A stretch of DNA of 64,000 nucleotides from Glo-17 sp964637835 (GTDB taxonomy: Bacteria > Krumholzibacteriota > Krumholzibacteriia > LZORAL124-64-63), in assembly GCA_964637835.1 (NCBI GenBank), contig CAZWYF010000002.1:62001-126000 (forward strand), read 5' to 3'. This document shows, one piece after another, positions 34,287 through 43,957 of this stretch; positions within the stretch are counted from its first letter, which is position 1, and every line of letters begins with the position of its first letter. The position numbers were made by a program, and so were the translations under genes. Below the pieces are notes generated by a model. It was not told where the DNA came from. It saw only the letters and a program-made list of their open reading frames with translations, and searched no databases.

Positions 34287-35240
34287 ATGGCCACGAGCCT
34301 CAAGGACCTCGTCCAGAACGAAGACCTCCTCGTCGGAGGGCACCGCGCCTGCGCCGGCTGCATGGGGGCGACCATCCTGCGCCAGATCATGCTGGTCGCG
34401 GGCAAGAACACCGTGGTCGGCGGGGCCACCGGTTGCATGGAGGTGGTCACCACCATCTTCCCGTACACCGCCTGGAAGACCTCGTTCATCCACAGCGCGT
34501 TCGAGAACTCGGCGGCCACGGTCAGCGGCGTGGAGACCGCCTACCGTGCCCTCAAGAAGCGGGGCGATCTGCCGGAGGCGGCCGACCAGGCCGACGGCAT
34601 GAACTTCATCGCCTTCGGCGGCGACGGCGGCACCTACGACATCGGCCTGCAGTCGCTGTCCGGGGCCTTCGAGCGCGGGCACGACATGGTGTACGTCTGC
34701 TACGACAACAACGCGTACATGAACACCGGCATCCAGCGCTCCAGCGCCACGCCGTTCGGCGCCCATACCTCCACCGCGCCCGCGGGCAAGGTGAAGCAGG
34801 GCAAGGAGCAGGAGCGCAAGGACCTGACCCGCATCATGGCCGCGCACAACATCCCGTACGTGGGCCAGACCACGCCCTTCCACTGGAAGGACATGGCCAC
34901 CAAGGTGCAGAAGGCGCTGAGCTGCGACGGCCCGGCGTTCCTCAACATCCTGATGCCCTGCACCGTGGGCTGGGGCTTCGCGCCGGAGCTGGGCGCCGAG
35001 GTGGCCAAGCAGGCGGTGGAGACCAACTTCTGGCCGCTGTTCGAGATCGAGAACGGCAAGTACACCATCAACAAGAAGCCCAAGGACCCGACGCCCATCG
35101 TCGAGTGGCTCGAGCCGCAGGCGCGGTTCCGCCACCTCTTCAGGCCGGGCAACGAGCCCATGCTCGAGCACGCCCAGCAGTGGGTGGATGCGCAGTGGGA
35201 GAAGCTGCTGCGCGACGAGGCGGCCACGGCCGAACTCTAG
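34287..35240 (+). CDS. porB: pyruvate:ferredoxin oxidoreductase beta subunit (TPP-binding)
   Basis: A 317-residue subunit. The thiamine diphosphate motif is GDGGTYDIGLQSLSGA with the downstream DNNAYMNTGIQRSSATP. Cluster-binding Cys are seen in CAGCMGA, ATGCMEV and MPCTVGW. It completes porCDAB, a gene order common in anaerobes. The ATG at 34287 follows GAAGGAGG; the longer open frame is a shadow of porA. Confidence 0.94.
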   Translation: MATSLKDLVQNEDLLVGGHRACAGCMGATILRQIMLVAGKNTVVGGATGCMEVVTTIFPYTAWKTSFIHSAFENSAATVSGVETAYRALKKRGDLPEAADQADGMNFIAFGGDGGTYDIGLQSLSGAFERGHDMVYVCYDNNAYMNTGIQRSSATPFGAHTSTAPAGKVKQGKEQERKDLTRIMAAHNIPYVGQTTPFHWKDMATKVQKALSCDGPAFLNILMPCTVGWGFAPELGAEVAKQAVETNFWPLFEIENGKYTINKKPKDPTPIVEWLEPQARFRHLFRPGNEPMLEHAQQWVDAQWEKLLRDEAATAEL

Positions 35241-35266
35241 GTCCGGCTGGCGCCCCAGGCGATCAC

Positions 35267-35300
35267 GAGCCCCCGGATGGCCACCGCCCTCCGGGGGCTC
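35267..35300 (+). terminator. hairpin after porB
   Basis: A perfect 11-bp GC-rich stem (35267-35277 with 35290-35300) with a 12-base loop. No U-tract follows, so it may terminate weakly or protect the transcript end. Confidence 0.55.
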
Positions 35301-35443
35301 GGCGCGTCCGGTGGCGGGGGTGGCCCGACCCCGCGGCCACGGCACGGCGCCGCCGCAGCGGGTGGGGTTGCACACAGCCGATCACCCCGCTAGAGTCCCA
35401 GCGATGAGGTCGTTCTTCTCTTCCCGAGCAAAGGCAGGCAGCC

Positions 35444-36670
35444 ATGCCCCACCATGACCCCGTGAGCGCCCTGGTCCAGATCCGCCGCGAGTTCGGCGAG
35501 CACGGCGGCGTGGCGCCCTCCATCGAGCGCTCGAGCACCTTCACGGTGCTGGAGTCGGGCACCATGCCGGAGATCTTCGCCGGCCTCAAGGGCCCCGACC
35601 AGGGGGGCTGCTACCTGTACAGCCGGCACTTCAATCCCACGGTGGACGTCCTGGCCCGGTCGCTGGCGGCCCTCGAGGGCACCGAGTGGGCCATCGGCAC
35701 CGCCAGCGGCATCGCGGCCATCGCCACCACGCTGCTGCAGCTCTGCCACCAGGGCGCGCACATCGTGGCCAGCCACACCATCTACGGGGGCACCCACGCC
35801 CTGCTCGCGGAGACCCTGCCGCAGATGGGGATCCAGACCACCTTCGTCGATCCCGACGACACCGAGGCCTTCCAGGCCGCCATCCGGCCGGAGACCCGGG
35901 TGCTCTACACCGAGGTGGTGGCCAATCCGACCCTGCGCGTCTCGGACATCCCGGCCCTGGCCCGGGTGGCGCGCGAGGCCAAGGTCAAGCTGGTGGTGGA
36001 CAACACCTTCACGCCGGTGCTGGTCAGCCCCGCCGCCCTCGGCGCCGACGTGGTGGTCCACTCCCTGACCAAGTTCATCAACGGCGCCAGCGACGTGGTC
36101 GCTGGCGCGGTCTGCGCCAGCCGGGCCTTCATCGAGGAACTGATGGATCTGCACACGGGACGGATCATGCTGCTGGGGCCCACCATGGATCCGCGGACGG
36201 CCTATGACGTCTACCAGCGCCTGCCCCACCTGCCGCTGCGCATGCAGGAGCACGGGCGCCGGGCCCTGGCCATCGCGGTGCGGCTGCAGGAGCTGGGCGC
36301 GCCGGTGGGCTATCCGGGATTGCCGGACCATCCGGGCCACGGGCGGCTGAACGGCATGCTCAACGATCCCGACCTCGGCCATGGCGGCGTGATCACCCTC
36401 GATTGCGGGACCCGCGAGCGCGCGGAGGCCCTCATGGATCACCTGCAGCACCAGGAACGGTTCGGGTACATCGCCGTGTCGCTGGGCTACTTCGACACGC
36501 TGATGTCGTGCTCGGGGTCGTCCACCAGCTCGGAGATCTCCGCCGAGGAGCAGCAGCGCATGGGGCTGAGCCCGGGCCTGCTGCGGATCTCGGTGGGCAT
36601 CACCGGGCGGCTGGAGGACCGTGTGGAGGAGATCACGCGGGCGGTGCGGGCCGTGGGCCTGGTGGCTTGA
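35444..36670 (+). CDS. Cys/Met-metabolism PLP enzyme (gamma-lyase/gamma-synthase type)
   Basis: A 408-residue fold-type I PLP enzyme of the trans-sulfuration family. YSRHFNPT (Tyr 59, Arg 61) contacts PLP of the neighbouring subunit. GTASGIAAIATTLL is the phosphate loop. Asp 186 in VVDNTF binds the pyridine N and Lys 210 in HSLTKFINGASD forms the Schiff base. Members split or make cystathionine, methionine or homocysteine; the exact reaction cannot be told. The C-terminal SCSGSSTSSEIS segment is at the usual substrate-carboxylate loop. It has no operon partner. Confidence 0.88.
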   Translation: MPHHDPVSALVQIRREFGEHGGVAPSIERSSTFTVLESGTMPEIFAGLKGPDQGGCYLYSRHFNPTVDVLARSLAALEGTEWAIGTASGIAAIATTLLQLCHQGAHIVASHTIYGGTHALLAETLPQMGIQTTFVDPDDTEAFQAAIRPETRVLYTEVVANPTLRVSDIPALARVAREAKVKLVVDNTFTPVLVSPAALGADVVVHSLTKFINGASDVVAGAVCASRAFIEELMDLHTGRIMLLGPTMDPRTAYDVYQRLPHLPLRMQEHGRRALAIAVRLQELGAPVGYPGLPDHPGHGRLNGMLNDPDLGHGGVITLDCGTRERAEALMDHLQHQERFGYIAVSLGYFDTLMSCSGSSTSSEISAEEQQRMGLSPGLLRISVGITGRLEDRVEEITRAVRAVGLVA

Positions 36671-36699
36671 CGGCCGGTCACGACGTCGTCACAACCCGG

Positions 36700-36730
36700 C
36701 TTGACGACGGTTGCGGGTTCGTTCTAATCT
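36700..36730 (+). promoter_or_regulatory. promoter of the starch locus
   Basis: TTGACG at 36701-36706, then TAATCT at 36725-36730 (18-base spacer); read as sigma-70 it is TTGACG-N16-TCTAAT. The same TTGACG-N18-TAATCT occurs at 43928, upstream of the alkaline phosphatase gene. Confidence 0.5.
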
Positions 36731-36817
36731 GCCGTCGTTGATACCGACAGTCAGCCACCCTGGTCGACCAGGCCGGCGCCGGCCGCTGGTCGAGGACCTG
36801 GAACCAAGGAGAAAGCG

Positions 36818-37834
36818 ATGAAGAAGCTCGCGCTGCTCACGCTGGCCCTGCCCGTGCTCGGCCTGGTGTTCGCCTGCACCGACGCCGGGGATCCGTACAT
36901 CCCGGAGGGCGGGAACGGCGGACCGACGACCGCGGACGTGACCGTCGAGGTCATGGACATGGTGGGCGACTGGGACAACCTGCACGTCAACGGGGAGCTG
37001 ACCGGAGACTCGCCGGTGGCCATGACCCAGGACGGCATCATCTGGACCGCCACCATCACCGGCGTGGAGCCCGGCACCTACGCCTACGCCATCGTCCACG
37101 ATGACGGCACCAAGGCCCTGGTGGAGGTGATCTCCGGCCTGAGCGTCACCGTCACCGAGGGCGGCGAGGTCACCGGCGACCAGGAACTCGACCTCGAGCC
37201 CGCCGCCGGCACCGGCTTCAACCTCGTGGTCATCAACCACAACCCGGCCTACGACAACATCAAGATCAAGGGCTCCTATGACGGCTGGGCCACCACCGAG
37301 CGCACCGGCATGAGCGAGGACGGCATGTACGTCTATCGCCACATCGAGGCCGGCCTCGACGCTGGGACCTACGAATGGGGCGTGATCCAGGACGATGGCA
37401 GCGACAACGGTATCTGGCTGCTGCCGGGAGACAACCTGCAGTTCGACGTGGCGGCCGACGGCTCGGTCAGCGGCACCACCACCTTCGAGATCCCCTCGCC
37501 GCAGCCGGTCACCACGCTGACGCTGAGCTGCGACATGAACGAATACGGTGGTGGCAGCTTCACCACCTGCCAGGTCCGCGGCAGCTTCAATGGCTGGTCC
37601 GATGCCCCCACCGCGCTGTCCGACGCGGACGAGGATGGCATCTGGACCGTGGAGCTCGAGGTCGAGCAGAACCAGACGATCGACTTCAAGTTCCTGCTCG
37701 ACGGGGCCACCTACGAGTCGGTGCCTGCCGCGTGTGGCGTCGACGACGACTTCGGCGGCTACAACCGCCAGGTGGAGATCGCCACCGAGCCGGTGACCTA
37801 CTCCACGCCGTGGGAAGGCTGCCCGGGCGACTGA
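36818..37834 (+). CDS. SusE/F-like glucan-binding lipoprotein
   Basis: A 338-residue lipoprotein, lipobox VFAC with Cys at 20. The mature part is built of three similar beta-sandwich modules of about 95 residues (about 40-130, 131-228, 229-338). Each has the pattern VNG/IKGSYDGW/VRGSFNGW followed by a short DGIWT/DGMYV/DGIWT strand. The third is closest to CBM48/AMPK-type glycogen-binding modules. This is the layout of SusE/SusF, which bind starch on the outer membrane. It starts the starch locus, so surface glucan binding is the likely role. ATG follows AAGGAG. Confidence 0.75.
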   Translation: MKKLALLTLALPVLGLVFACTDAGDPYIPEGGNGGPTTADVTVEVMDMVGDWDNLHVNGELTGDSPVAMTQDGIIWTATITGVEPGTYAYAIVHDDGTKALVEVISGLSVTVTEGGEVTGDQELDLEPAAGTGFNLVVINHNPAYDNIKIKGSYDGWATTERTGMSEDGMYVYRHIEAGLDAGTYEWGVIQDDGSDNGIWLLPGDNLQFDVAADGSVSGTTTFEIPSPQPVTTLTLSCDMNEYGGGSFTTCQVRGSFNGWSDAPTALSDADEDGIWTVELEVEQNQTIDFKFLLDGATYESVPAACGVDDDFGGYNRQVEIATEPVTYSTPWEGCPGD

Positions 37835-37853
37835 GCTTCGATGCATCGATCGG

Positions 37854-37888
37854 AGAGGGCGGCCCCGGGCACGGGGTCGCCCTCTTTC
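37854..37888 (+). terminator. intrinsic terminator after the SusE/F-like gene
   Basis: A 13-bp stem with one mismatch (37854-37866 with 37873-37885), loop GGGCAC, followed by TTTC. It separates the lipoprotein from the pullulanase gene, perhaps reducing expression of the latter. Confidence 0.7.
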
Positions 37889-37967
37889 GCACCAAGGCTA
37901 TCATGTCCACAGAGACCCGACACCCGCGCCGCCACCACGGCCACGACCCGTCGCTGGAGGTTCTCCC

Positions 37968-40900
37968 ATGCGCAAGCTCGGCTTGCTCCTCGGCGTCCTC
38001 GCCCTGATCCTGCCGGCCCTGCCGGCCCTGGCGCAGAGCGACGCCACGCTGACCATCCACTATTTCCGATTCGATGACGACTACCTCGGCTGGGGCCTGC
38101 ACCTCTGGAACGCCGTCGAGGAGGACGGCGGCACCTTCATCATCGAGGGCCAGAGCTACGACTGGCAGAACCCCCTGCCGCCCACCGGTTCGGACGACTA
38201 CGGCGTCTACTGGGAGGTGCCCATCGCCTACCCCGAGAACGAGCTGGGGTTCATCATCCACAACGGCGACGTCAAGGACCCCGGCCCGGACCAGTTCTGG
38301 AGCGACTACGAGGCGCACCCGGAGATCTGGATCCTCTCGGGCTACACCCAGATCTTCACCGAGCCGCCCAACCCGGACGTGCGCCTGATGTCGGCGACCA
38401 GCGATGGCGAGGACACCATCACCCTGACCCTCGGCCGCGACGCCGATCAACTCGACGCGTTCAGCGTCCTGAAGGACGGCACGCCGGTGACCGTGACTTC
38501 CCGCACCGTCACGACACCGCGCACGGTGCTGCTGGAGCTCGCCGAGCCCATCGACATCACCGTCCTCTACGAGGTGGCCGACTCGGTGGGCGAGAACCAG
38601 GTGGCCGTCCTGCACGAGTTCGACGACGCCGAGTGGGCCTACGACGGCGAGGACCTCGGCTTCACCTACTCGCCCACCGAGACCACCTTCAAGCTCTGGA
38701 GCCCGGTGGCCTCGGCCGCCACCGTCCACATCTACGACAGCCCGTTCCCGGTGGACGGCGAGCCGGTGGACAGCCACCAGCTCATCCGCTCGTTCACCGA
38801 TCCGGGGGTCATGGAGGTCACCGTCGCGGGGGACCACAAGGACCGCTACTACCTCTACGAGATGTCCGTCTACGGCGAGACCTACCTCACGCCGGACCTG
38901 TACTCCATCGCCATGAGCGGCAACAGCCAGCGGTCGCAGATCATCGACCTGGACGAGACCGACCCCGCCGGCTGGGATCAGGACCAGTGGCCGGACTTCC
39001 CGGTGACCGACTCGGTGGTCTGGGAGGTCCACGTCCGCGACCTGACGGCCGCGCCGACCTGGAACGGCAGCGAGGACAACCGTCACCTGTTCCTGGGCGT
39101 GGTCGAGCCCGGCACCAGCCACGAGGGCGAGCCCACGGGCTTCGACCACATCCTGGATCTGGGCGTCAACACCGTGCAGATCCTGCCCATGTACGATTTC
39201 ACCTCGGTCAACGAGTACGATCCCCAGAGCCGCAACTGGGGCTACGACCCCTACGCCTACAACGTCCCGGAGGGCAGCTACTCCTCCGATCCGGACGACG
39301 GCAAGGTGCGCATCCGCGAGATGAAGCAGATGATCCAGGCCTTCCACGAGGCCGGCATCAAGGTGGTCATGGACGTGGTCTACAACCACACCCACAACGT
39401 GGGCCCGCAGGGGTCGCTCTACGACGCCATGGTGCCCAGGTACTACTACCGCCTCGAGCCGGACGGCAGCTACAGCAACGGCTCGGGCGTGGGCAACGAG
39501 GTGGCCACCGAGAAGCTCATGGCTCGGAACTTCATCCTGCAGAGCGTGAAGTACTGGGTGCAGGAGTACCGCGTCGATGGCTTCCGCTTCGACCTGATGG
39601 GCCTGATCGATACCGACCTGATGGCCACCATCACCGAGGAGGTCAAGGCCATCAACCCGCACGCCATCATCTATGGCGAGCCCTGGGGCGGCTACGGCGC
39701 CGACATCCTCACCGGCAAGGGCGACCAGCGGGGCCTGGGCTTCGGCTGCTTCAACGACAACGTCCGCAACGCCATCCGCGGTTCCACCGATGGCACCGAT
39801 CCCGGCTACGCCATGGGCATCGAGTCCGACCGGCCCGCCGTGCAGGATGGCCTCGAGGCCGCCATCGACGACTTCACCGACGGCCCCGAGGAGACCATCA
39901 ACTACATCTCCGCCCACGACAACTACACCTGGTGGGACAAGCTGGACTGGCGCTGGAATCCCACCCTGCCGCCGCCCGGGCACTCCGAGGAGACGCTGAT
40001 CCGCATGAACCGCTTCGGCATCAGCATGGTGCTGCTCGGCCAGGGCATCCCCTTCATCCACGCCGGCAGCGAGTTCCTGCGCACCAAGCGCGTGGGCGAT
40101 CCCGACGACCCGAGCAACGACGAGGAGTCCATCCGTAACAGCTACAACGCCGGCGACGACGTCAACCAGCTCGACTGGGCGCGCCGCGTGCAGTACGACG
40201 ACGTGGTGGAATACTACCAGGGGCTGGTCGCCCTGCGCCTGGCCCGGCCGGAGTTCCGGCTGACCACGCAGGCGCAGATCGAGGCCAACCAGACCTTCCT
40301 GACCGGCCTCGACGGCGGCGCCATCGCCTACACCCTGGCCGACGTCACGCCGGACGACGACTGGGGCGAGATCCTGGTGATCCACAATCCGAGCGACCAG
40401 GAGGTCATGGTCCCGCTGCCGGCCGGCCAGTGGGCCGCGGTGGTGGACCCGCAGACCGCCGGCACGAGCGTGCTCGCGAGCCACGTCAGCCCGGCGGCCG
40501 ATCCGCTGGACCTGCCGGCGCCGCCGCGGGGGACCATGGTGCTCTACCAGGAGGCCGCGCCGGATCTGCAGCTCAACCTCTTCCAGAACCCGGTGCTGGA
40601 CCGGTACCTGACCGTCGCGGTCAATGCCCTGGACACCACCATCGTGCACGCCGACGTGGTGATCAACGGCGAGGACCTGCTCCTCGAGCAGATCACCCCG
40701 GGCAGCTGGCTGGGCCGCTACACGCTGAGCGAGTCCGGCGAGCTGGTGATCACCGTGGCGGCCGGCGATCTGGTGCTCACGCGGACGGTGTCGGCCTGGG
40801 ATCTCAGCGGTGGCGCCAGCTTCACCTCCCGGGACGGCGTCCTGGCGGTGGACGTGCCCGCGGGCGCCCGGCCGGGCGGCTGGCTGGTGCTGGCCGACCG

Positions 40901-41420
40901 CGCGGGGCGGCCCGACCTGCCCCGTGGCACCTGGCTGCTGGGGGCGCCGCAGGCCCGCCTGCTCGCGCCCGCCGTCCTGCGGGCGCAGCCGCCGGAGCCT
41001 GGCCAGGTCTTCCAGCTCTTCCGTGACGGCGCCTGGTCCGCCCTGCCCACCACCGTGGCGGAGGATGGCACCCTCGAGGCGCACACGGCCGAGCTGGGCC
41101 TGATCCGCCTGGCGCCGGGGCAGGCCGTGCCGGTGGCCACGCGGCTGCTGGGCAACGCTCCCAATCCCTTCAACCCGCAGACCAGCATCCGCTTCGCGCT
41201 CGCCGCCGCCGACGCCGGCGACCGCGTGCGCCTGCGCGTCTACGACGTGCGCGGCAAGCTGGTCCGCACCCTGGTCGACGGCGCGCTGCCCGCGGGCGAG
41301 CACGCCATCGTCTGGGACGGTCGTGACGGCCAGGGCCGCGCCGCGGCCTCCGGCGTCTACCTCTATCGACTCGAGACCGGCCGGCAGGCGCTCAGCGGGC
41401 GCATGCTGATGCTGAAGTGA
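37968..41420 (+). CDS. pulA: type I pullulanase with PUD/CBM41 and FlgD-like sorting domain
   Basis: An 1150-residue secreted debranching enzyme that cuts alpha-1,6 links of starch or glycogen. Signal peptide 1-22. CBM41/PUD about 24-125 (TLTIHYFRFDDDYLGWGLHLW), an Ig-like domain, CBM48 about 225-310, then the GH13_14 catalytic domain about 330-760. The type I signature NWGYDPYAYN is near 424, DVVYNH near 469, nucleophile Asp 542 in GFRFDL, acid/base Glu 571 in YGEPW and Asp 651 in SAHDNYTWWD: all catalytic residues are present. The C-terminus is a FlgD/T9SS-like domain (NPFNPQTSIRF to GRMLMLK). It is followed closely by a TPR lipoprotein gene. Confidence 0.95.
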   Translation: MRKLGLLLGVLALILPALPALAQSDATLTIHYFRFDDDYLGWGLHLWNAVEEDGGTFIIEGQSYDWQNPLPPTGSDDYGVYWEVPIAYPENELGFIIHNGDVKDPGPDQFWSDYEAHPEIWILSGYTQIFTEPPNPDVRLMSATSDGEDTITLTLGRDADQLDAFSVLKDGTPVTVTSRTVTTPRTVLLELAEPIDITVLYEVADSVGENQVAVLHEFDDAEWAYDGEDLGFTYSPTETTFKLWSPVASAATVHIYDSPFPVDGEPVDSHQLIRSFTDPGVMEVTVAGDHKDRYYLYEMSVYGETYLTPDLYSIAMSGNSQRSQIIDLDETDPAGWDQDQWPDFPVTDSVVWEVHVRDLTAAPTWNGSEDNRHLFLGVVEPGTSHEGEPTGFDHILDLGVNTVQILPMYDFTSVNEYDPQSRNWGYDPYAYNVPEGSYSSDPDDGKVRIREMKQMIQAFHEAGIKVVMDVVYNHTHNVGPQGSLYDAMVPRYYYRLEPDGSYSNGSGVGNEVATEKLMARNFILQSVKYWVQEYRVDGFRFDLMGLIDTDLMATITEEVKAINPHAIIYGEPWGGYGADILTGKGDQRGLGFGCFNDNVRNAIRGSTDGTDPGYAMGIESDRPAVQDGLEAAIDDFTDGPEETINYISAHDNYTWWDKLDWRWNPTLPPPGHSEETLIRMNRFGISMVLLGQGIPFIHAGSEFLRTKRVGDPDDPSNDEESIRNSYNAGDDVNQLDWARRVQYDDVVEYYQGLVALRLARPEFRLTTQAQIEANQTFLTGLDGGAIAYTLADVTPDDDWGEILVIHNPSDQEVMVPLPAGQWAAVVDPQTAGTSVLASHVSPAADPLDLPAPPRGTMVLYQEAAPDLQLNLFQNPVLDRYLTVAVNALDTTIVHADVVINGEDLLLEQITPGSWLGRYTLSESGELVITVAAGDLVLTRTVSAWDLSGGASFTSRDGVLAVDVPAGARPGGWLVLADRAGRPDLPRGTWLLGAPQARLLAPAVLRAQPPEPGQVFQLFRDGAWSALPTTVAEDGTLEAHTAELGLIRLAPGQAVPVATRLLGNAPNPFNPQTSIRFALAAADAGDRVRLRVYDVRGKLVRTLVDGALPAGEHAIVWDGRDGQGRAAASGVYLYRLETGRQALSGRMLMLK

Positions 41421-41431
41421 GGAGGTCGTCC

Positions 41432-42040
41432 ATGAAGACGCTCCGGATCCTCTCGCTGCTGATCCTGCCGCTGCTGGTGCTCGCCGGCTGTGGCGACGAC
41501 GACGACACCGACCCGCCCACGCCGCCCAGCGACCAGGAGGTTCTCGCGGCCGGCTGGGACGCCTACGAGCAGGACGACCTCGCCGACGCGGAGGCGCAGT
41601 TCCGCGAGCTGCTCGGCCGGGGCGCGCTGCTCGCCAGGGCGCACGACGGGCTGGGCTGGGTCTTCGCCGCGCAGAGCGCGGCCGACTCCGCGCAGACCCA
41701 CTTCGTGGCCGCGGTGACGGCCAACGGTGGCGCCGACGGCGCCCTCGACGAGCAGGCGTATGCCGGGCAGGCCCTCGCTCTCGACGCCCTGGGCGACTGG
41801 AACGGCGTGCTCACCGCCGCCCTGGAGGTGCCCGAGGGCTGGACCTTCACCCATGATCCCACCATCGACCGCAACGACATCCACGTCCTGCAGGCGGTGG
41901 CCCACTACGCCCTCGGCGATTTCGGCGCCAGCCTGATCCAGGTCCAGATCTTCGACGCGAGCTTCGCACCCGATCTGCAGACCGTGGCGGGCCGCGCCGA
42001 ACTGGCGGCCCGCATCGAGGCGTTGCTACTCTCGGTGTAG
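41432..42040 (+). CDS. TPR-like lipoprotein with surface-export signal
   Basis: A 202-residue lipoprotein, lipobox LAGC with Cys at 20, followed at once by GDDDD and a Pro-rich linker. The acidic run after the Cys resembles the lipoprotein export signal for surface exposure in Bacteroidota. The rest is alpha-helical with TPR-like repeats (AAGWDAYEQDDLADAEAQF, RAHDGLGWVFAAQ, ALDALGDWNGVL, AVAHYALGDFGASL). No enzyme motif. It lies 11 bases after pulA and before an amylase lipoprotein, so it may help assemble or bind glucan, loosely like SusD, though the sequence is not recognisably SusD. ATG follows GAGGAGG. Confidence 0.78.
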   Translation: MKTLRILSLLILPLLVLAGCGDDDDTDPPTPPSDQEVLAAGWDAYEQDDLADAEAQFRELLGRGALLARAHDGLGWVFAAQSAADSAQTHFVAAVTANGGADGALDEQAYAGQALALDALGDWNGVLTAALEVPEGWTFTHDPTIDRNDIHVLQAVAHYALGDFGASLIQVQIFDASFAPDLQTVAGRAELAARIEALLLSV

Positions 42041-42060
42041 CCGCGTCGACCGTCGTGGAC

Positions 42061-42080
42061 GGGGGGCCTGCGGGCCCCCC
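42061..42080 (+). terminator. hairpin between TPR lipoprotein and amylase
   Basis: An 8-bp stem of G6CC with GGC6 around TGCG. No U-tract follows, so it may be an attenuator or an mRNA-stabilising element inside the operon. Confidence 0.5.
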
Positions 42081-42112
42081 ATCGCGCCTGGCCACCATCC
42101 GGAGGCTCCTTC

Positions 42113-43777
42113 ATGCGCCGCGCCCCGCTCGCCGCCCTCGTCCTCGCGCTACTCTTGCTGCTGCCCGCCTGCTCGGACGACGACGACCCTCGCGGTCCCA
42201 CCACGCCCGGCGGCGGCGGCGGCGAGATCGAGCAGCCCGGACCCACCTCCTGGTATCACGACAAGGTCTGGTACGAGGTCTTCGTGCGCAGCTTCCAGGA
42301 CAGCGACGGCGACGGGATCGGCGACCTGCAGGGCCTGATCTCGCGGCTGGACTACCTCAACGACGGCGACCCGTCCACCGACACCGACCTCGGCGTGACC
42401 GGCCTCTGGCTCATGCCCATCGTCGAGTCGCCCAGCTACCACGGCTACGACGCCACGGACTACCGCACCGTCGAGCCCGATTACGGCACCAATGCCGACT
42501 TCCAGCAACTCATCGCGGCGGCCGAGGCGCGGGGCATGACGGTGATCGTCGACTACGTCATGAACCACTGCTCCACCCAGCATCCGTGGTTCCAGGCCTC
42601 GGCACAGGGCGATCCCGACTTCGCCGACTGGTTCCTCTGGCGCAGCGACAATCCGGGCTGGTCCCAGCCGTGGGGGGGCGGCAGCGTCTGGCACTCCGGC
42701 GCGCGCGGCTACTACTACGGCGTCTTCTGGGGTGGCATGCCCGATCTGAACTATACCCACGCGCCCGTGGTCGCCGAGATGCTCGACACCGCCGACTGGT
42801 GGCTGCAGGACATGGGCGCCCACGGCTTCCGACTCGACGCCGTGAAGTACCTCATCGAGGAGGGCAGCCGCCTGGAGGACACCGGCGCCACGCTGGCCTT
42901 CTGGGGGCGGTTCCGCGAGCACCTCGATCTCGTGGCCCCCGACGCCTTCGTGGTGGGCGAGGCCTGGGATCGCTCCACCGTCTCGGCCAGCTACGTGGAT
43001 GCGGGCCTGCACACGGTCTTCGAGTTCGACCTCGCCGACGCCATGATCCGCGCGGCCAACCAGGGCGACGCGCGTCCGGTCAACACCCAGCTGGACGTGG
43101 TGCAGGCGTCGTACCCGTTCCTGACCCATGCCACCTTCCTGACCAACCACGACCAGCAGCGGGTCTTCTCCCAGCTCGACCAGGAGCCCGGCCGCAACCG
43201 GACCGCCGCCGCCCTGCTGCTCACCCTGCCGGGCGTGCCCTTCCTCTTCTATGGCGAGGAGGTGGGCATGATCAGCAGCTGGGTCCACGAGGACGTGCGC
43301 CGGCCCATGTCCTGGACCGGCGGCGCGGGGGCGGGCTTCACCACCGGCACGCCCTGGCAGGCGCCGGCGGCCAACCACGGGTCCTTCAACGTGCAGGCCA
43401 TGCAGGCCGCCGAGGGCTCGCTCTGGCATCACTACCGCCGTCTGGTCCACGTGCGCAACGGTTCGCCCGCCCTGCGGCGCGGCACCTACCATCAGCTGGG
43501 CACCGGCACCAATCAGCTGCTGGCGTTCCTGCGCCACCACGAGGCGCAGGCGGTGGTGGTCCTGCACAACTTCTCCGGCGGCAGCCTGGCCGGCTGGAGC
43601 CTGAGCACCGCGGCCAGTCAGCTCGCGCCAGGAGCGTACGCGGCCACCGACCTGGAGACCGGCGAGGAGCTCGCCGGGCTCACCGTGGCGGACAACGGCG
43701 CCTTCGCCGACTGGTCGCCCGTGGGCTTCGTCACCGGCCGTGGCGTCCGGTTCGTCGAGCTCGCGCCGGTGCGGTGA
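42113..43777 (+). CDS. alpha-amylase-family lipoprotein (GH13, active)
   Basis: A 554-residue GH13 glucanohydrolase anchored by a lipid: lipobox LPAC with Cys at 20, followed by SDDDD, again a surface-export-like signal. The barrel begins VWYEVFVRSFQDSDGDGIGD, typical of the GH13 oligo-1,6-glucosidase/neopullulanase/cyclomaltodextrinase-like group. Catalytic residues are intact: DYVMNH region I, nucleophile Asp 242 in GFRLDAV, acid/base Glu 283 in VVGEAWD, Asp 347 in TNHDQQR. The final about 85 residues are the C beta-domain. It probably cuts starch or maltodextrins at the outer surface next to the SusE/F-like binder. ATG follows GGAGG. Confidence 0.93.
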   Translation: MRRAPLAALVLALLLLLPACSDDDDPRGPTTPGGGGGEIEQPGPTSWYHDKVWYEVFVRSFQDSDGDGIGDLQGLISRLDYLNDGDPSTDTDLGVTGLWLMPIVESPSYHGYDATDYRTVEPDYGTNADFQQLIAAAEARGMTVIVDYVMNHCSTQHPWFQASAQGDPDFADWFLWRSDNPGWSQPWGGGSVWHSGARGYYYGVFWGGMPDLNYTHAPVVAEMLDTADWWLQDMGAHGFRLDAVKYLIEEGSRLEDTGATLAFWGRFREHLDLVAPDAFVVGEAWDRSTVSASYVDAGLHTVFEFDLADAMIRAANQGDARPVNTQLDVVQASYPFLTHATFLTNHDQQRVFSQLDQEPGRNRTAAALLLTLPGVPFLFYGEEVGMISSWVHEDVRRPMSWTGGAGAGFTTGTPWQAPAANHGSFNVQAMQAAEGSLWHHYRRLVHVRNGSPALRRGTYHQLGTGTNQLLAFLRHHEAQAVVVLHNFSGGSLAGWSLSTAASQLAPGAYAATDLETGEELAGLTVADNGAFADWSPVGFVTGRGVRFVELAPVR

Positions 43778-43926
43778 GTCGGCGGGATGCGAGTCGGGTG
43801 CACATGAGCCCAGGTGGGATTTCCTGAACTCCGGTGAAGAGCCGGATCCCGCGTCGCCGCCGCTGCTTGCGGGAAATTCATAACCTTTTGACTTGTATGG
43901 TCTTGTGCGCGTCGACTTTGCGTGCA

Positions 43927-43957
43927 TTTGACGCATGTCGAACCCTATCCGTAATCT
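43927..43957 (+). promoter_or_regulatory. promoter of the alkaline phosphatase gene
   Basis: TTTGACG starting 43927, then TAATCT at 43952-43957, the same -35/-10 pair and 18-base spacing (from TTGACG) as at 36701. The 292 bases between the amylase and phosphatase genes hold nothing else that was recognised. Confidence 0.45.

Noticed and set aside
37686..41303. 1205-codon open frame on the minus strand
   Set aside because: Antisense shadow of pullulanase; no domain, no ribosome site, composition typical of reversed GC3-rich codons.
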